From NCBI GenBank assembly GCA_945902745.1, contig CAMDNE010000007.1, positions 1 through 64,000 of the forward strand: a stretch of 64,000 nt of DNA, in the 5' to 3' direction. Position numbers and translations under genes: made by a program. Numbering within the stretch: the first letter of the stretch is position 1; every line of letters starts with the position of its first letter. The notes under the pieces are model-generated. The model saw nothing but the letters and a program-made list of their open reading frames with translations. It searched no databases and had not been told where the DNA came from. Below, piece after piece: positions 45,963 to 54,781 of the stretch. Origin of the DNA: Chitinophaga pinensis (lineage in GTDB: Bacteria; Bacteroidota; Bacteroidia; Flavobacteriales_D; Crocinitomicaceae).

Positions 45963-47821
45963 TTTATACCAGAAAAATTTGCCTCAAGAATTATCTTTTC
46001 TCTGTCTTTTTCCATGATTTTTCGTGTCAAATACTTCTCGATCATGAGTCCAGCAGTTGGTGCAGCCCATAATCCCCCGCCTCCTTTTGCGTTTTCAATA
46101 AATACTGCGATAGCAATTTTCGGTTTATACATTGGCGCGAATGCTACAAAGACAGAATGATCTTCTCCATGTGGGTTTTGAACGGTTCCTGTTTTACCAC
46201 AAACGATAATATCTTTTAACTTAGCTCTTCTTCCTGTTCCTCCAGCTTCGTGAACAACGCGACGCATTCCCTCAACAATAATGGAATAATGTTTGGCATC
46301 AACCAATGAATAATGCTTTTTCTTGAATTGCTCGAGTGGGCCATCTTGACCGATTGATTTGACAAAATGTGGCGTATAATACCAACCCCTATTCGCAATA
46401 ATTGCAGCAACATTTGCCATTTGCAACGGTGTCAACATGACCTCTCCTTGTCCAATTGAAATTGATCGAATTGTAGAAAATGCCCAACGGTGATGACCAT
46501 ACCACTTATCGTAATAATTTGCATCAGGAATTGAGCCTGGCCGTAAACCCGTAATATCTGTTTCGAGATTTTGACCCAACCCAAAACTGTGCATGTATTT
46601 TGCCCAAAGATTCAGCCCAATTTCTGCATCTACAAAAACGCTTTTTTCTTTATTTTGCTGAATAATTCTTCGAGTTACGGCATAGAAATAAGGATTGCAC
46701 GAATGCTTGATGGCATCCGCCAAATTACCTGCGCTCGGATGATTATGACAGCCAACAACAGATTTATTACATGGAAATCCAGATTCTGGAGTGATAACAC
46801 CTTCTTGCAATCCAATCAATGAATTCAACAATTTGAATGTTGAACCAGGCGGATATTCAGCAGCCAAAGGTCTTGGGTATAATGGTTTACTTGGGTCCAA
46901 TAAAAGCTTCGGATAATTTTTAGAAATATTTCGTTTACCAATAAAAAGATTGGGATCATAAGTAGGAGCTGAAACCAACGCTAGAATTTCTCCAGTTGCT
47001 GGTTCAATTGCAACAATACACCCTCTTTTATTCGCTAATAATTTCTCCCCGTATGCTTGAAGAATAATATCAATCCCCAAATTCAATGGTGGACCTTGTT
47101 TGGCAATTGTATCATATTTTCCATCAGCATATGATTCAATGGCATTATTTAAAGCTGATGTTACGATGTATTTTATTCCTTTTCTTCCACGTAATTCTTT
47201 TTCATAAAATCGTTCAAGTCCAGCTCGACCCATGTTATTACCAGGTTTATAAAATGGGTCTTCGTCAATCTCTTCTCGATAAACTTCTGATAAATATCCA
47301 ACAATATTGGCTCCGTTGGCATAAGGATAACTCCTCATACTTGTCACTTCTTCATAAAAACCAGGGAAATCTTCTAAATGAGCAGCGATCGTAGCAATTT
47401 CTTCTAAGGTCATTTCTTTCAGAAAAGGATACGCTCTAATTTTTTGATAATTCGATGAGCGTTTGCCAGTATGTTTATTCCGATAAGTCCCTTCTCCTTT
47501 TACAATTTCTTTGAATCGTTCACGCACTTCTTCTCTTGTCCAACCAATCAATTTCGCAAAAGCAACTGTATCAAAATTTTTCATTTCAGACTCTTTCATC
47601 ATGAGATTGAAATACGTTCGATTGGATACTATTTTCTTTTTATTTCGGTCAAAAAGGACTCCTCGAGGTGGGGTAATTTCTTTTCTTTTTTCAGCGATTT
47701 CTTGGGCTCTCAACGTCCAAGTTTCATCCACTACCTGCATGTAGAAAAGTCTAATAGAATAGATAATTCCGACTAATAGCGTAACTATTATAATTACATA
47801 TTTTCTTCCATCAAGATTCAT
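45959..47821 (-). CDS. mrdA: Penicillin-binding protein 2 (elongasome transpeptidase)
   Basis: The 620-residue class B PBP has an N-terminal membrane anchor (YVIIIVTLLVGIIYSIRLFYMQV) and a pedestal domain (ATIAAHLEDFPGFYEEVTSMRSYPY). The transpeptidase domain has STFK (in PPGSTFKL), SCN (HSCNPYF) and KTGT (CGKTGTVQ). It cross-links peptidoglycan made by RodA along the side wall. 4-nt overlaps with rodA and mreD show tight coupling. Confidence 0.96.
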   Translation of the reverse strand: MNLDGRKYVIIIVTLLVGIIYSIRLFYMQVVDETWTLRAQEIAEKRKEITPPRGVLFDRNKKKIVSNRTYFNLMMKESEMKNFDTVAFAKLIGWTREEVRERFKEIVKGEGTYRNKHTGKRSSNYQKIRAYPFLKEMTLEEIATIAAHLEDFPGFYEEVTSMRSYPYANGANIVGYLSEVYREEIDEDPFYKPGNNMGRAGLERFYEKELRGRKGIKYIVTSALNNAIESYADGKYDTIAKQGPPLNLGIDIILQAYGEKLLANKRGCIVAIEPATGEILALVSAPTYDPNLFIGKRNISKNYPKLLLDPSKPLYPRPLAAEYPPGSTFKLLNSLIGLQEGVITPESGFPCNKSVVGCHNHPSAGNLADAIKHSCNPYFYAVTRRIIQQNKEKSVFVDAEIGLNLWAKYMHSFGLGQNLETDITGLRPGSIPDANYYDKWYGHHRWAFSTIRSISIGQGEVMLTPLQMANVAAIIANRGWYYTPHFVKSIGQDGPLEQFKKKHYSLVDAKHYSIIVEGMRRVVHEAGGTGRRAKLKDIIVCGKTGTVQNPHGEDHSVFVAFAPMYKPKIAIAVFIENAKGGGGLWAAPTAGLMIEKYLTRKIMEKDREKIILEANFSGIK

Positions 47822-48333
47822 CGTGTATTCGGCTTAGTGACGAACATTGCTTGAAAAAGTAGGCAAAATAAGAATGATAATGGGACGCTAAACAGTGTTT
47901 TTTGGAATACATATAACATATCATCAAATCGGAAAATTTCAAGTGTAAAAAACCACAAATGATGAATGAGGAGCATGAGACCAAAAACGGAGATGAACCA
48001 TCTTGTGCCCATATCATACATGTTTCCCTCTTTTAGCACATCGTATCCATCTCTCGGCCCGAAGAGTTTAAAAATTGCTGGACGCAAATAGGTTACCAAC
48101 AGCAAAGAAGAAGTATGTAAACCATACGTATTTGAAATGGAATCAATTGAAATACCCATTACAAACGCAATCAATAACATGTAAATGATTCCTAAATCAA
48201 ATGGCAACAAAACAATTAACAAAGGATAAACCATGAATTGAATACCAAACCCAATTTCCAATTGGTTCAACACTAAAACTTGCGCTGCTACTAAAACGAT
48301 GAATCGTATGATATGTTTAACAACTATATTCAT
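47818..48333 (-). CDS. mreD: Rod shape-determining protein MreD
   Basis: The 171-residue, very hydrophobic protein has five or six membrane helices (IRFIVLVAAQVLVLNQLEI, YPLLIVLLPFDLGIIYMLLIAFVMGISIDSIS). The GISIDSISNTYGLH stretch is MreD-like. It sits between mreC and mrdA with 4-nt overlaps on both sides. MreD links MreC and the RodA/PBP2 pair in the membrane. Confidence 0.9.
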   Translation of the reverse strand: MNIVVKHIIRFIVLVAAQVLVLNQLEIGFGIQFMVYPLLIVLLPFDLGIIYMLLIAFVMGISIDSISNTYGLHTSSLLLVTYLRPAIFKLFGPRDGYDVLKEGNMYDMGTRWFISVFGLMLLIHHLWFFTLEIFRFDDMLYVFQKTLFSVPLSFLFCLLFQAMFVTKPNTR

Positions 48334-49169
48334 TCTTCTTTATCTTCTGGTATGAGCAATTCTAATTTATTTTGTTCTTCTTTGAACAGATTTTTTATAA
48401 CATATACGCGTTGAATGGTTCTATAATCTTCAGAAAAACGAATTACTACATCCCAAAGAGGTTTCCCTTCAACTGGATTTAATTTTTCAACTTTTCCAAC
48501 ATTTAATCCTCGTGGAAAAATTCCAGATCCACCTCTTGTTACCACTTTCGACCAACGTTTAATTTTAAGGTCATTCGAAATTCCTGTTATGGAACCGCGT
48601 CTTGGATCTCTACCGTCCCATTTCATCAAACCAAAAAGTCCAATTGGTTCAATCATCACGTCGATATTGATGTTTTCTGTAAGCACCGTTTTTACAACAG
48701 CAAAGTGCGTGCTTGATGTATGAACTATTCCAACAATTCCTTTATCAGAAAAAACTCCCATTCCTCTCACAACTCCTTGGTCAGATCCAATATTCAAGGT
48801 AAAATAGTTATTTCTTTTTGTGCTCGTTGAGTTGATAACGGAAGCCGGAATATATTCGTATTGTTGATGAAAAAGTGTATCGTTAATTTTTGCCCATCCA
48901 TTTTGCATTCTTTGGAAGCTTTGAGGCAATCGATTACGTAAACGTATATTCTCTTTTTGGAGTTTATCGTTATTCAAGCTTAAGTTAAAATGCTTTGTAA
49001 TATCGTTTTGAACGGTAAGAATAAGTCCTGAAACCTTTGATGCGCTTGTTAAATATTGCGATCGCGGGAAGTTTAGAAACGTGAAATAAACGGACAGGGA
49101 AAACACCTGTAACAGCACGAAAATTAAGAATACACGGAAGCGCCTAAAGAAGGCTATCAAGTTGCGCAT
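48330..49169 (-). CDS. mreC: Rod shape-determining protein MreC
   Basis: The 279-residue protein (ATG at 49169; the GTG at 49175 is an alternative) has one N-terminal membrane helix (FRVFLIFVLLQVFSLSVYFTFL). A periplasmic coiled coil (LSLNNDKLQKENIRLRNRL) and a beta-rich domain (YFTLNIGSDQGVVRGMGVFSDKGIVGIV) typical of MreC follow. It couples MreB to the periplasmic synthases. A hairpin that may attenuate transcription lies between mreB and this gene. Confidence 0.94.
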   Translation of the reverse strand: MRNLIAFFRRFRVFLIFVLLQVFSLSVYFTFLNFPRSQYLTSASKVSGLILTVQNDITKHFNLSLNNDKLQKENIRLRNRLPQSFQRMQNGWAKINDTLFHQQYEYIPASVINSTSTKRNNYFTLNIGSDQGVVRGMGVFSDKGIVGIVHTSSTHFAVVKTVLTENINIDVMIEPIGLFGLMKWDGRDPRRGSITGISNDLKIKRWSKVVTRGGSGIFPRGLNVGKVEKLNPVEGKPLWDVVIRFSEDYRTIQRVYVIKNLFKEEQNKLELLIPEDKEE

Positions 49170-49180
49170 GCACAAAGATA

Positions 49181-49214
49181 AAAAAGTCCCGATAATTAAT
49201 TACCAGGACTTTTA
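49181..49214 (-). terminator. Hairpin between mreB and mreC (terminator or attenuator)
   Basis: On the minus strand AAAAGTCC and GGACTTTT form an 8-bp stem around a loop that can pair further, followed by a T run. It lies within 3 bp of the mreB stop and 12 bp before the mreC ATG, so it should reduce mreCD-mrdA-rodA expression relative to mreB. Confidence 0.75.
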
Positions 49215-49216
49215 AT

Positions 49217-50242
49217 TTAATCTCTTATCAAGAATTGGAATTTATCAATATTTTTCAAAGCGATGCTTGTTCCTCTTGCAACTGCTCTTAATGGGTCTTC
49301 AGCGATATGAACTGGTAATTTCGTTTTAGCTGAAATTCTTTTATCCAAACCTCTCAACATTGAACCACCTCCTGCAAGGTAGATTCCAGTTTTGTAGATA
49401 TCTGCTGAAAGTTCTGGTGGCGTCATTTCCAATGCACTTAGAATCGCTTCTTCAATTTTTGAAATTGTTTTGTCTAACGCATGAGCAACTTCCGAATAAG
49501 TAATAATAATTTCTTTTGGAATACCTGTCATTAAATCACGTCCACGAACTGCATAATCGGGTGGTGGATTATCCAATTCAGGAATAGCTGCACCAACTTC
49601 AATTTTAATTTGTTCTGCTGTACGTTCACCAACAAGAATGTTGTGTTGACGTCTCATATATTCTTCAATATCACTTGTGAAATCATCACCAGCAATACGA
49701 ATAGATTTATCACAAACGATACCTCCAAGGGCAATGACAGCAATCTCAGAAGTTCCACCGCCGATATCAATAATCATATTTCCCATTGGTTCTTCAACAT
49801 CAATCCCGATTCCGATAGCGGCAGCCATTGGCTCGTGAATCAAGTAAACTTCTTTTGCACCAGCGTGTTCTGCTGAATCTCGAACGGCACGTTTTTCAAC
49901 TTCTGTAATACCAGAAGGAATACAAATCACCATTCTTAAAGTTGGGTTGAACAAGCTTCTACCTGGATTGATCATTTTAATCATTCCACGAATCATTTGT
50001 TCCGCACTTTGGAAATCAGCAATTACACCATCTTTTAATGGTCGAACAGTTTCAATTAACTTATGGGTTTTACCATGCATTTGTTGTGCCTTCTTCCCAA
50101 TAGCAACAATTTTTCCTGTTTGAATGTCTCTCGCAACAATTGATGGTTCGTCAACAACCACTTTATCATTCATGATGATAAGTGTATTTGCTGTGCCCAA
50201 ATCAATTGCAATTTCTTGCGTTAAAAAGCTAAATAATCCCAT
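49217..50242 (-). CDS. mreB: Rod shape-determining actin MreB
   Basis: The 341-residue bacterial actin forms membrane-associated filaments that orient cell-wall synthesis. The N-terminal membrane-binding stretch MGLFSFLTQEIAIDLGTANT, phosphate loops IDLGTANT and IDIGGGTSEIAVIALGG, and adenosine motif LAGGGSMLRGLDKRI are diagnostic. It heads the mre-rod cluster; purH is 95 bp upstream on the same strand. Confidence 0.98.
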   Translation of the reverse strand: MGLFSFLTQEIAIDLGTANTLIIMNDKVVVDEPSIVARDIQTGKIVAIGKKAQQMHGKTHKLIETVRPLKDGVIADFQSAEQMIRGMIKMINPGRSLFNPTLRMVICIPSGITEVEKRAVRDSAEHAGAKEVYLIHEPMAAAIGIGIDVEEPMGNMIIDIGGGTSEIAVIALGGIVCDKSIRIAGDDFTSDIEEYMRRQHNILVGERTAEQIKIEVGAAIPELDNPPPDYAVRGRDLMTGIPKEIIITYSEVAHALDKTISKIEEAILSALEMTPPELSADIYKTGIYLAGGGSMLRGLDKRISAKTKLPVHIAEDPLRAVARGTSIALKNIDKFQFLIRD

Positions 50243-50337
50243 TTTCCAGTTCGCTTTCTTAATAGTTACTTATAATGATAGTTAGTTTGTTCGTAAAAAT
50301 CGACTTTTTGTTTCACTTTTCGACCAAACTTATTTTT

Positions 50338-51867
50338 TTAATGTTTAAAATGACGATTTCCTGTAAATACCATCGCCATTTTGTTGGCGTTACAGTAATC
50401 GATTGATAATTGGTCTTTTATAGAGCCACCTGGTTGAATAACCGCAGAGATTCCAGCTTTATCCGCTATTTCAACACAGTCAGGAAAAGGGAAAAAAGCA
50501 TCAGATGCCATTACCGCTCCATGCATGTCAAAATTAAACGATTTCGCTTTGTGAATTGCGTGAACTAACGCATCAACACGAGATGTTTGACCTGTGCCAC
50601 TTGCCAACAATTGCTTGTTTTTAGCTAAAACGATCGTGTTTGATTTCGTGTGCTTCACTAATTTATTAGCAAACAACATGTCTTCAATTTCAGAAGCTGT
50701 TGGTTGTTTTTTTGTTTTAGATTCAAGATTTTTTGCCGTTTCGGTAATTAAATCTTTTCCTTGAACTAAAACGCCATTTAAGATTGTTCTAAACTGACGA
50801 TTCGGCAAAACAACCTCTTTTTGAGCCAAAATTATTCTGTTCTTTTTTGACTTTAAAATCTCTAAAGACTCATCTGTAAATGCCGGGGCGATAATTACTT
50901 CACAAAATAAATCATCCACTAATTCAGCAGTTTTTTTATCAATCGTTGTATTTGCAATTAATATTCCTCCAAAAGCACTTACTGGATCGCCAGCTAATGC
51001 GTCAATATATGCTTTTCGTAACGTTGAACGTGAAGCAATTCCACATGCATTGTTGTGCTTTAAAATTGCGAATGTTGGTTCGTCATCTTTAAAATCTGCC
51101 ATTAAATTTACAGCTGCATCAACGTCTAACAAGTTGTTATACGAAAGTTCTTTCCCGTGCAATTTGTCAAACATTCCCTCCAAATTACCGTAAAAAATTC
51201 CACGTTGGTGGGGATTTTCGCCATAACGTAAAACATGTGATTCTTGAATGCTTTCTTTGAAGACTTCTTTTTTTCCTTGGTTAAAATACTTGAAAATTTG
51301 AGAATCGTAATGCGACGTAACGTTGAACGCTTCTTGAGCAAAAGTTTTTCTCTGACCCAAAGTAGTTTCTCCATTTTGAGCAATTAATAACTCTAAAAAA
51401 GGAGCATATTCCGCTTGACAAGGAAGAATAACAACGTCTTTGTAATTTTTTGCAGCGGCACGAATCAAAGAAACACCGCCGATATCAATTTTTTCAATTA
51501 TTTCGTCATGACCAGATCCAGCAGCAACAGTTGCTTCAAACGGATATAAATCAACAATTACTAAATCAATTTCAGGAATTTCAAACTCAGCGATTTGTGC
51601 TTGATCTTCTTCTAAATCACGTCGATTCAGAATTCCACCAAAAACTTTTGGGTGCAATGTTTTTACACGACCACCCAAAATTGAAGGATATGATGTCAAA
51701 TCCTCAACACGTTCAACCGGAATTTTCAATTCCTCAATAAAGGATTGTGTTCCTCCAGTTGAATAAAGAACAACGCCATTTTTATGTAATTCTTGAACAA
51801 TTGGTGCTAAACCGGTTTTGTCAAAAACAGAAATTAACGCTGATTTAATTTTTTTTGATGTACTCAT
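50338..51867 (-). CDS. purH: Bifunctional AICAR transformylase / IMP cyclohydrolase
   Basis: PurH performs the last two steps of IMP synthesis. The 509-residue length is normal. The N-terminal MGS-like cyclohydrolase domain shows SVFDKTGLAPIV, YSTGGTQSFIEE and GGRVKTLHPKVFGGIL. The C-terminal transformylase shows LRYGENPHQRG, ILKHNNACG and the final QPGGSIKD block. A minus-strand TAATTTTG -7 box (51890-51897) is 22 nt before the ATG. Confidence 0.97.
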   Translation of the reverse strand: MSTSKKIKSALISVFDKTGLAPIVQELHKNGVVLYSTGGTQSFIEELKIPVERVEDLTSYPSILGGRVKTLHPKVFGGILNRRDLEEDQAQIAEFEIPEIDLVIVDLYPFEATVAAGSGHDEIIEKIDIGGVSLIRAAAKNYKDVVILPCQAEYAPFLELLIAQNGETTLGQRKTFAQEAFNVTSHYDSQIFKYFNQGKKEVFKESIQESHVLRYGENPHQRGIFYGNLEGMFDKLHGKELSYNNLLDVDAAVNLMADFKDDEPTFAILKHNNACGIASRSTLRKAYIDALAGDPVSAFGGILIANTTIDKKTAELVDDLFCEVIIAPAFTDESLEILKSKKNRIILAQKEVVLPNRQFRTILNGVLVQGKDLITETAKNLESKTKKQPTASEIEDMLFANKLVKHTKSNTIVLAKNKQLLASGTGQTSRVDALVHAIHKAKSFNFDMHGAVMASDAFFPFPDCVEIADKAGISAVIQPGGSIKDQLSIDYCNANKMAMVFTGNRHFKH

Positions 51868-51889
51868 CTCCTGAAAATATAAGAAAGTG

Positions 51890-51897
51890 CAAAATTA
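51890..51897 (-). promoter_or_regulatory. -7 element of purH
   Basis: Minus-strand TAATTTTG matches TAnnTTTG, 22 nt before the purH ATG; the -33 position reads CTG rather than TTG. Confidence 0.45.
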
Positions 51898-51999
51898 GTC
51901 TAATTTTTCTGACCTTCAGCACTTATAAAATAAAAAATAATTAAACGTGTTTAGTAAAAACTTTAACTTTAACAATTAAATCTAGGAAACAAAAAAAAT

Positions 52000-52689
52000 A
52001 TGTCGACCATTTGCCTTGTTGAAGATGAGAAAAGTCTTTCTGACTTAATTCAAATGAATCTAGAAATGGAGGGATACGATGTTGATTCCTTTCAAAATGG
52101 GCTTGATGCATTTAAGATTGGTAACAAAATAAACACGTACCAATTGGTTATTTTGGATGTCATGCTTCCTGAAGTTAGTGGTTTAGACATTTGTAAAGAA
52201 ATCAGAAAATATTCTGCTGTTCCCATTTTATTTCTTTCTGCCAAAGGAACAACCGAAGACCGGATTGCTGGATTGAAGTTGGGAGCAAATGATTATTTGA
52301 GCAAACCATTTGATTTAGAGGAATTACTGTTAAGAGTATCAGTACTAATTGGTAAACCTGTGCTTATTAAGGAAACTTCTCTTTTGAAAATTGGCAGTAA
52401 AGAAATTAATTTTGAAACATTTGAGGTAGAAGATGCTGTTTCAAATGATTCTTTTACCTTATCAAAAAAGGAAATTGAATTGTTAAAGTTGTTTTCTGAA
52501 AAAGAAAATATTGTGCTTTCTAGGGATGAGATACTTGATGTTGTTTGGGGAAAAGATCAGTTTCCAACGACAAGAACTATCGATAATTATATTCTTTCTT
52601 TTCGAAAATTATTTGAAGAAGACCCTAAGAATCCTGTTTTTTTCCATTCAATCAGAGCAGTAGGATATAAGTTCACAAATCCCAAATAA
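52000..52689 (+). CDS. OmpR-family response regulator
   Basis: The 229-residue protein has a receiver domain with acidic pocket VEDE, phospho-acceptor Asp53 (VILDVMLPE), the switch Ser in LFLSAKG and Lys in LSKPFD. A winged-helix DNA-binding domain follows (FTLSKKEIELLKLFSEKENIVLSRDEILDVVWG ... RAVGYKF). No histidine kinase is adjacent, so it is an orphan here. The kinase at 32355 is of a different class and is not an obvious partner. Confidence 0.94.
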   Translation: MSTICLVEDEKSLSDLIQMNLEMEGYDVDSFQNGLDAFKIGNKINTYQLVILDVMLPEVSGLDICKEIRKYSAVPILFLSAKGTTEDRIAGLKLGANDYLSKPFDLEELLLRVSVLIGKPVLIKETSLLKIGSKEINFETFEVEDAVSNDSFTLSKKEIELLKLFSEKENIVLSRDEILDVVWGKDQFPTTRTIDNYILSFRKLFEEDPKNPVFFHSIRAVGYKFTNPK

Positions 52690-52756
52690 GCATAAATTAA
52701 GTGAACATCCAATTCGTACCGTTGCATTTTACTACTTTTGGGTTACTTATTAAGTT

Positions 52757-53188
52757 ATGAAAGAAAAAGAACAGCAAAAACAATTACGATATGACAAGGC
52801 ATATTTGAAAATGGCCGAATCATGGTCTGCCTTATCGCATTGCAGTAGAAGACAAGTCGGTGCAATTATCGTTAAAGATGATATGATTATTTCTGACGGT
52901 TATAATGGAACTCCAGCAGGATTTGATAATTGTTGTGAAAATGAACAAGGGGAAACAGAATGGTATGTTTTACATGCTGAGGCAAACGCAATATTAAAAG
53001 TTGCAAAATCGACGAATAATAGCAGAGATGCAATCCTATATTTAACCCTTTCTCCATGCAAAGATTGCAGTAAATTAGTGCTTCAAGCAGGAATTAAAAA
53101 AGTAGTTTTTAAAGAATTATACAAAGACACTTCAGGTGTTGATTTCTTGAAAAGTGCAGGAATTGAAATTATTCAAATAGCAGATTAA
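52757..53188 (+). CDS. dCMP deaminase (zinc cytidine/deoxycytidylate deaminase family)
   Basis: The 143-residue enzyme has the zinc site HAEANAIL (His ligand, catalytic Glu) and PCKDC (two Cys ligands). The substrate loops SHCSRRQVGAIIV and SDGYNGTPAGFDNCCE point to the deoxycytidylate deaminase/ComEB group. It makes dUMP from dCMP for thymidylate synthesis. It ends at the base before the S41 protease start, so the two are co-transcribed. Confidence 0.94.
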   Translation: MKEKEQQKQLRYDKAYLKMAESWSALSHCSRRQVGAIIVKDDMIISDGYNGTPAGFDNCCENEQGETEWYVLHAEANAILKVAKSTNNSRDAILYLTLSPCKDCSKLVLQAGIKKVVFKELYKDTSGVDFLKSAGIEIIQIAD

Positions 53189-54781
53189 ATGACTGATCAA
53201 AAACCAACAAAATATTATTTCTTACCTGTAGTTATTTCCTTGTGTATTGCATTGGGATTATGGGTTGGTAAATCAATGACTAATGGCATAAATAATTCCA
53301 TGTCAGGAGGTTCGGCGAAGTATCAAAAAATGCAAGACATTATTGATGTTTTGGATCAGCGATATGTGGATTCCTTAAACGGTGAGGCATTGTTTGAACA
53401 GACTATTTCTGATATGCTTCACAAGTTAGATCCGCACAGTAATTATATTGCTGCGAAAGATTTAGCGTTGATGAATGAATCGATTCAAGGTCAGTTTGGT
53501 GGAGTTGGGGTGCGCTTTTTCATTTTACGAGATACAATTTGCGTAACGAATGTAATTATCGGTTCTCCTTCTGATCAAGCTGGGCTGAAAGCGGGAGATA
53601 AAATCATCAAAGTTGATGGAAAAAATGTTGCCAAGAAGAAGATTACGAATGAAAAAGTAATGGCTTTGTTGAAAGGGAATGAAAACACAACTGTCAATCT
53701 TCAACTTTTGCGCAATGGAAAACTTATCACTAAAAACGTTGTTCGTGGTTCTATTCCAATAGAATCTGTCATTTCAGCTTATATGATTGAGCCAACAATT
53801 GGGTTCATAAAAATTGATCAATTTTCTGTCAATACATCGCAAGAATTTAGAAAGGCTGCACTTTGGTTAAATCAAAAAGGGATGAAGAAACTCATTCTCG
53901 ATTTACGCAACAATGGTGGTGGAGTTTTACAATCAGCAACAGATATTGCCGATGAATTTTTAACTAAAAATTTACCGATGCTTAAAACCAAAGGTGAACA
54001 CACGAAGCCACAAACCTATCGTGCAACAGCTGGTGGAATTTTGGAATCAACAGAACTTACAATTTTGATTAATGTTAATTCTGCTTCGGCAAGTGAAATT
54101 TTAGCTGGAGCAATTCAAGATAACGATAGAGGAACGATCATTGGGAGACGATCTTTTGGGAAAGGCCTTGTTCAGGAAGACATAAAACTCCGTGATGGAA
54201 GTAATCTTCGTTTAACGATTGCGCGTTATTATACGCCAACTGGAAGGTGTATTCAAAAATCATATGATGCAGGATATGAGGAATACATGAGTGATCAAAT
54301 GGAACGTTATGATAATGGGGAGTTGTACGCTCCTGACAGTACGTTGTTCGCGGATTCATTGAAATTCAAAACCCCAAAAGGTAAAATCGTTTACGGCGGT
54401 GGTGGCATAATGCCAGATATTTTTGTTCCTTTCGATTCAAGCGGAACGAGCTGGTATTTCACAGATTTACGGTTCTCTCAAGCCTTCAATGCATTTGCGT
54501 TTGACTTCGTTCAGCAACGTCGAAACAAATGGAAAACGATAGAAGATTTTGATAAGAATTTTACTGTTTCAGATGCTATTTTAAATCAATTCGTTCAGTT
54601 TGCTCAGAAGGAAATCAAGATTGCTAAAGATAAAGAAGGCCTTGCTCATAGCAAGACCTTAATTGTAAAAACGTTGAAAGCTGAGATTGCTCGTCAGTTG
54701 TGGTTAGAAGATGGATACTATCGTATTACTAATAAAACCGACAACGAAGTTCAACGGGCACTCAAGTATTTAAAACATTAA
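53189..54781 (+). CDS. C-terminal processing protease, S41 family
   Basis: The 530-residue protein has an N-terminal membrane anchor (YYFLPVVISLCIALGLWVG) and an S41 N-terminal region (MQDIIDVLDQRYVDSLNGEALFEQ). A PDZ domain follows (FFILRDTICVTNVIIGSPSDQAGLKAGDKIIKVDG), then a protease domain with LDLRNNGGGVLQSA, NSASASEILAGA (Ser nucleophile) and GRRSFGKGLVQ (general-base Lys). Periplasmic S41 enzymes trim protein C-termini. Its stop codon overlaps by 3 nt the stop of the convergent monooxygenase-like gene. Confidence 0.95.
   Translation: MTDQKPTKYYFLPVVISLCIALGLWVGKSMTNGINNSMSGGSAKYQKMQDIIDVLDQRYVDSLNGEALFEQTISDMLHKLDPHSNYIAAKDLALMNESIQGQFGGVGVRFFILRDTICVTNVIIGSPSDQAGLKAGDKIIKVDGKNVAKKKITNEKVMALLKGNENTTVNLQLLRNGKLITKNVVRGSIPIESVISAYMIEPTIGFIKIDQFSVNTSQEFRKAALWLNQKGMKKLILDLRNNGGGVLQSATDIADEFLTKNLPMLKTKGEHTKPQTYRATAGGILESTELTILINVNSASASEILAGAIQDNDRGTIIGRRSFGKGLVQEDIKLRDGSNLRLTIARYYTPTGRCIQKSYDAGYEEYMSDQMERYDNGELYAPDSTLFADSLKFKTPKGKIVYGGGGIMPDIFVPFDSSGTSWYFTDLRFSQAFNAFAFDFVQQRRNKWKTIEDFDKNFTVSDAILNQFVQFAQKEIKIAKDKEGLAHSKTLIVKTLKAEIARQLWLEDGYYRITNKTDNEVQRALKYLKH

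Noticed and set aside
49173-49180. TATCTTTG box on the minus strand at the mreC start
   Set aside because: Transcription from it would begin inside mreC, and no -33 element is present.
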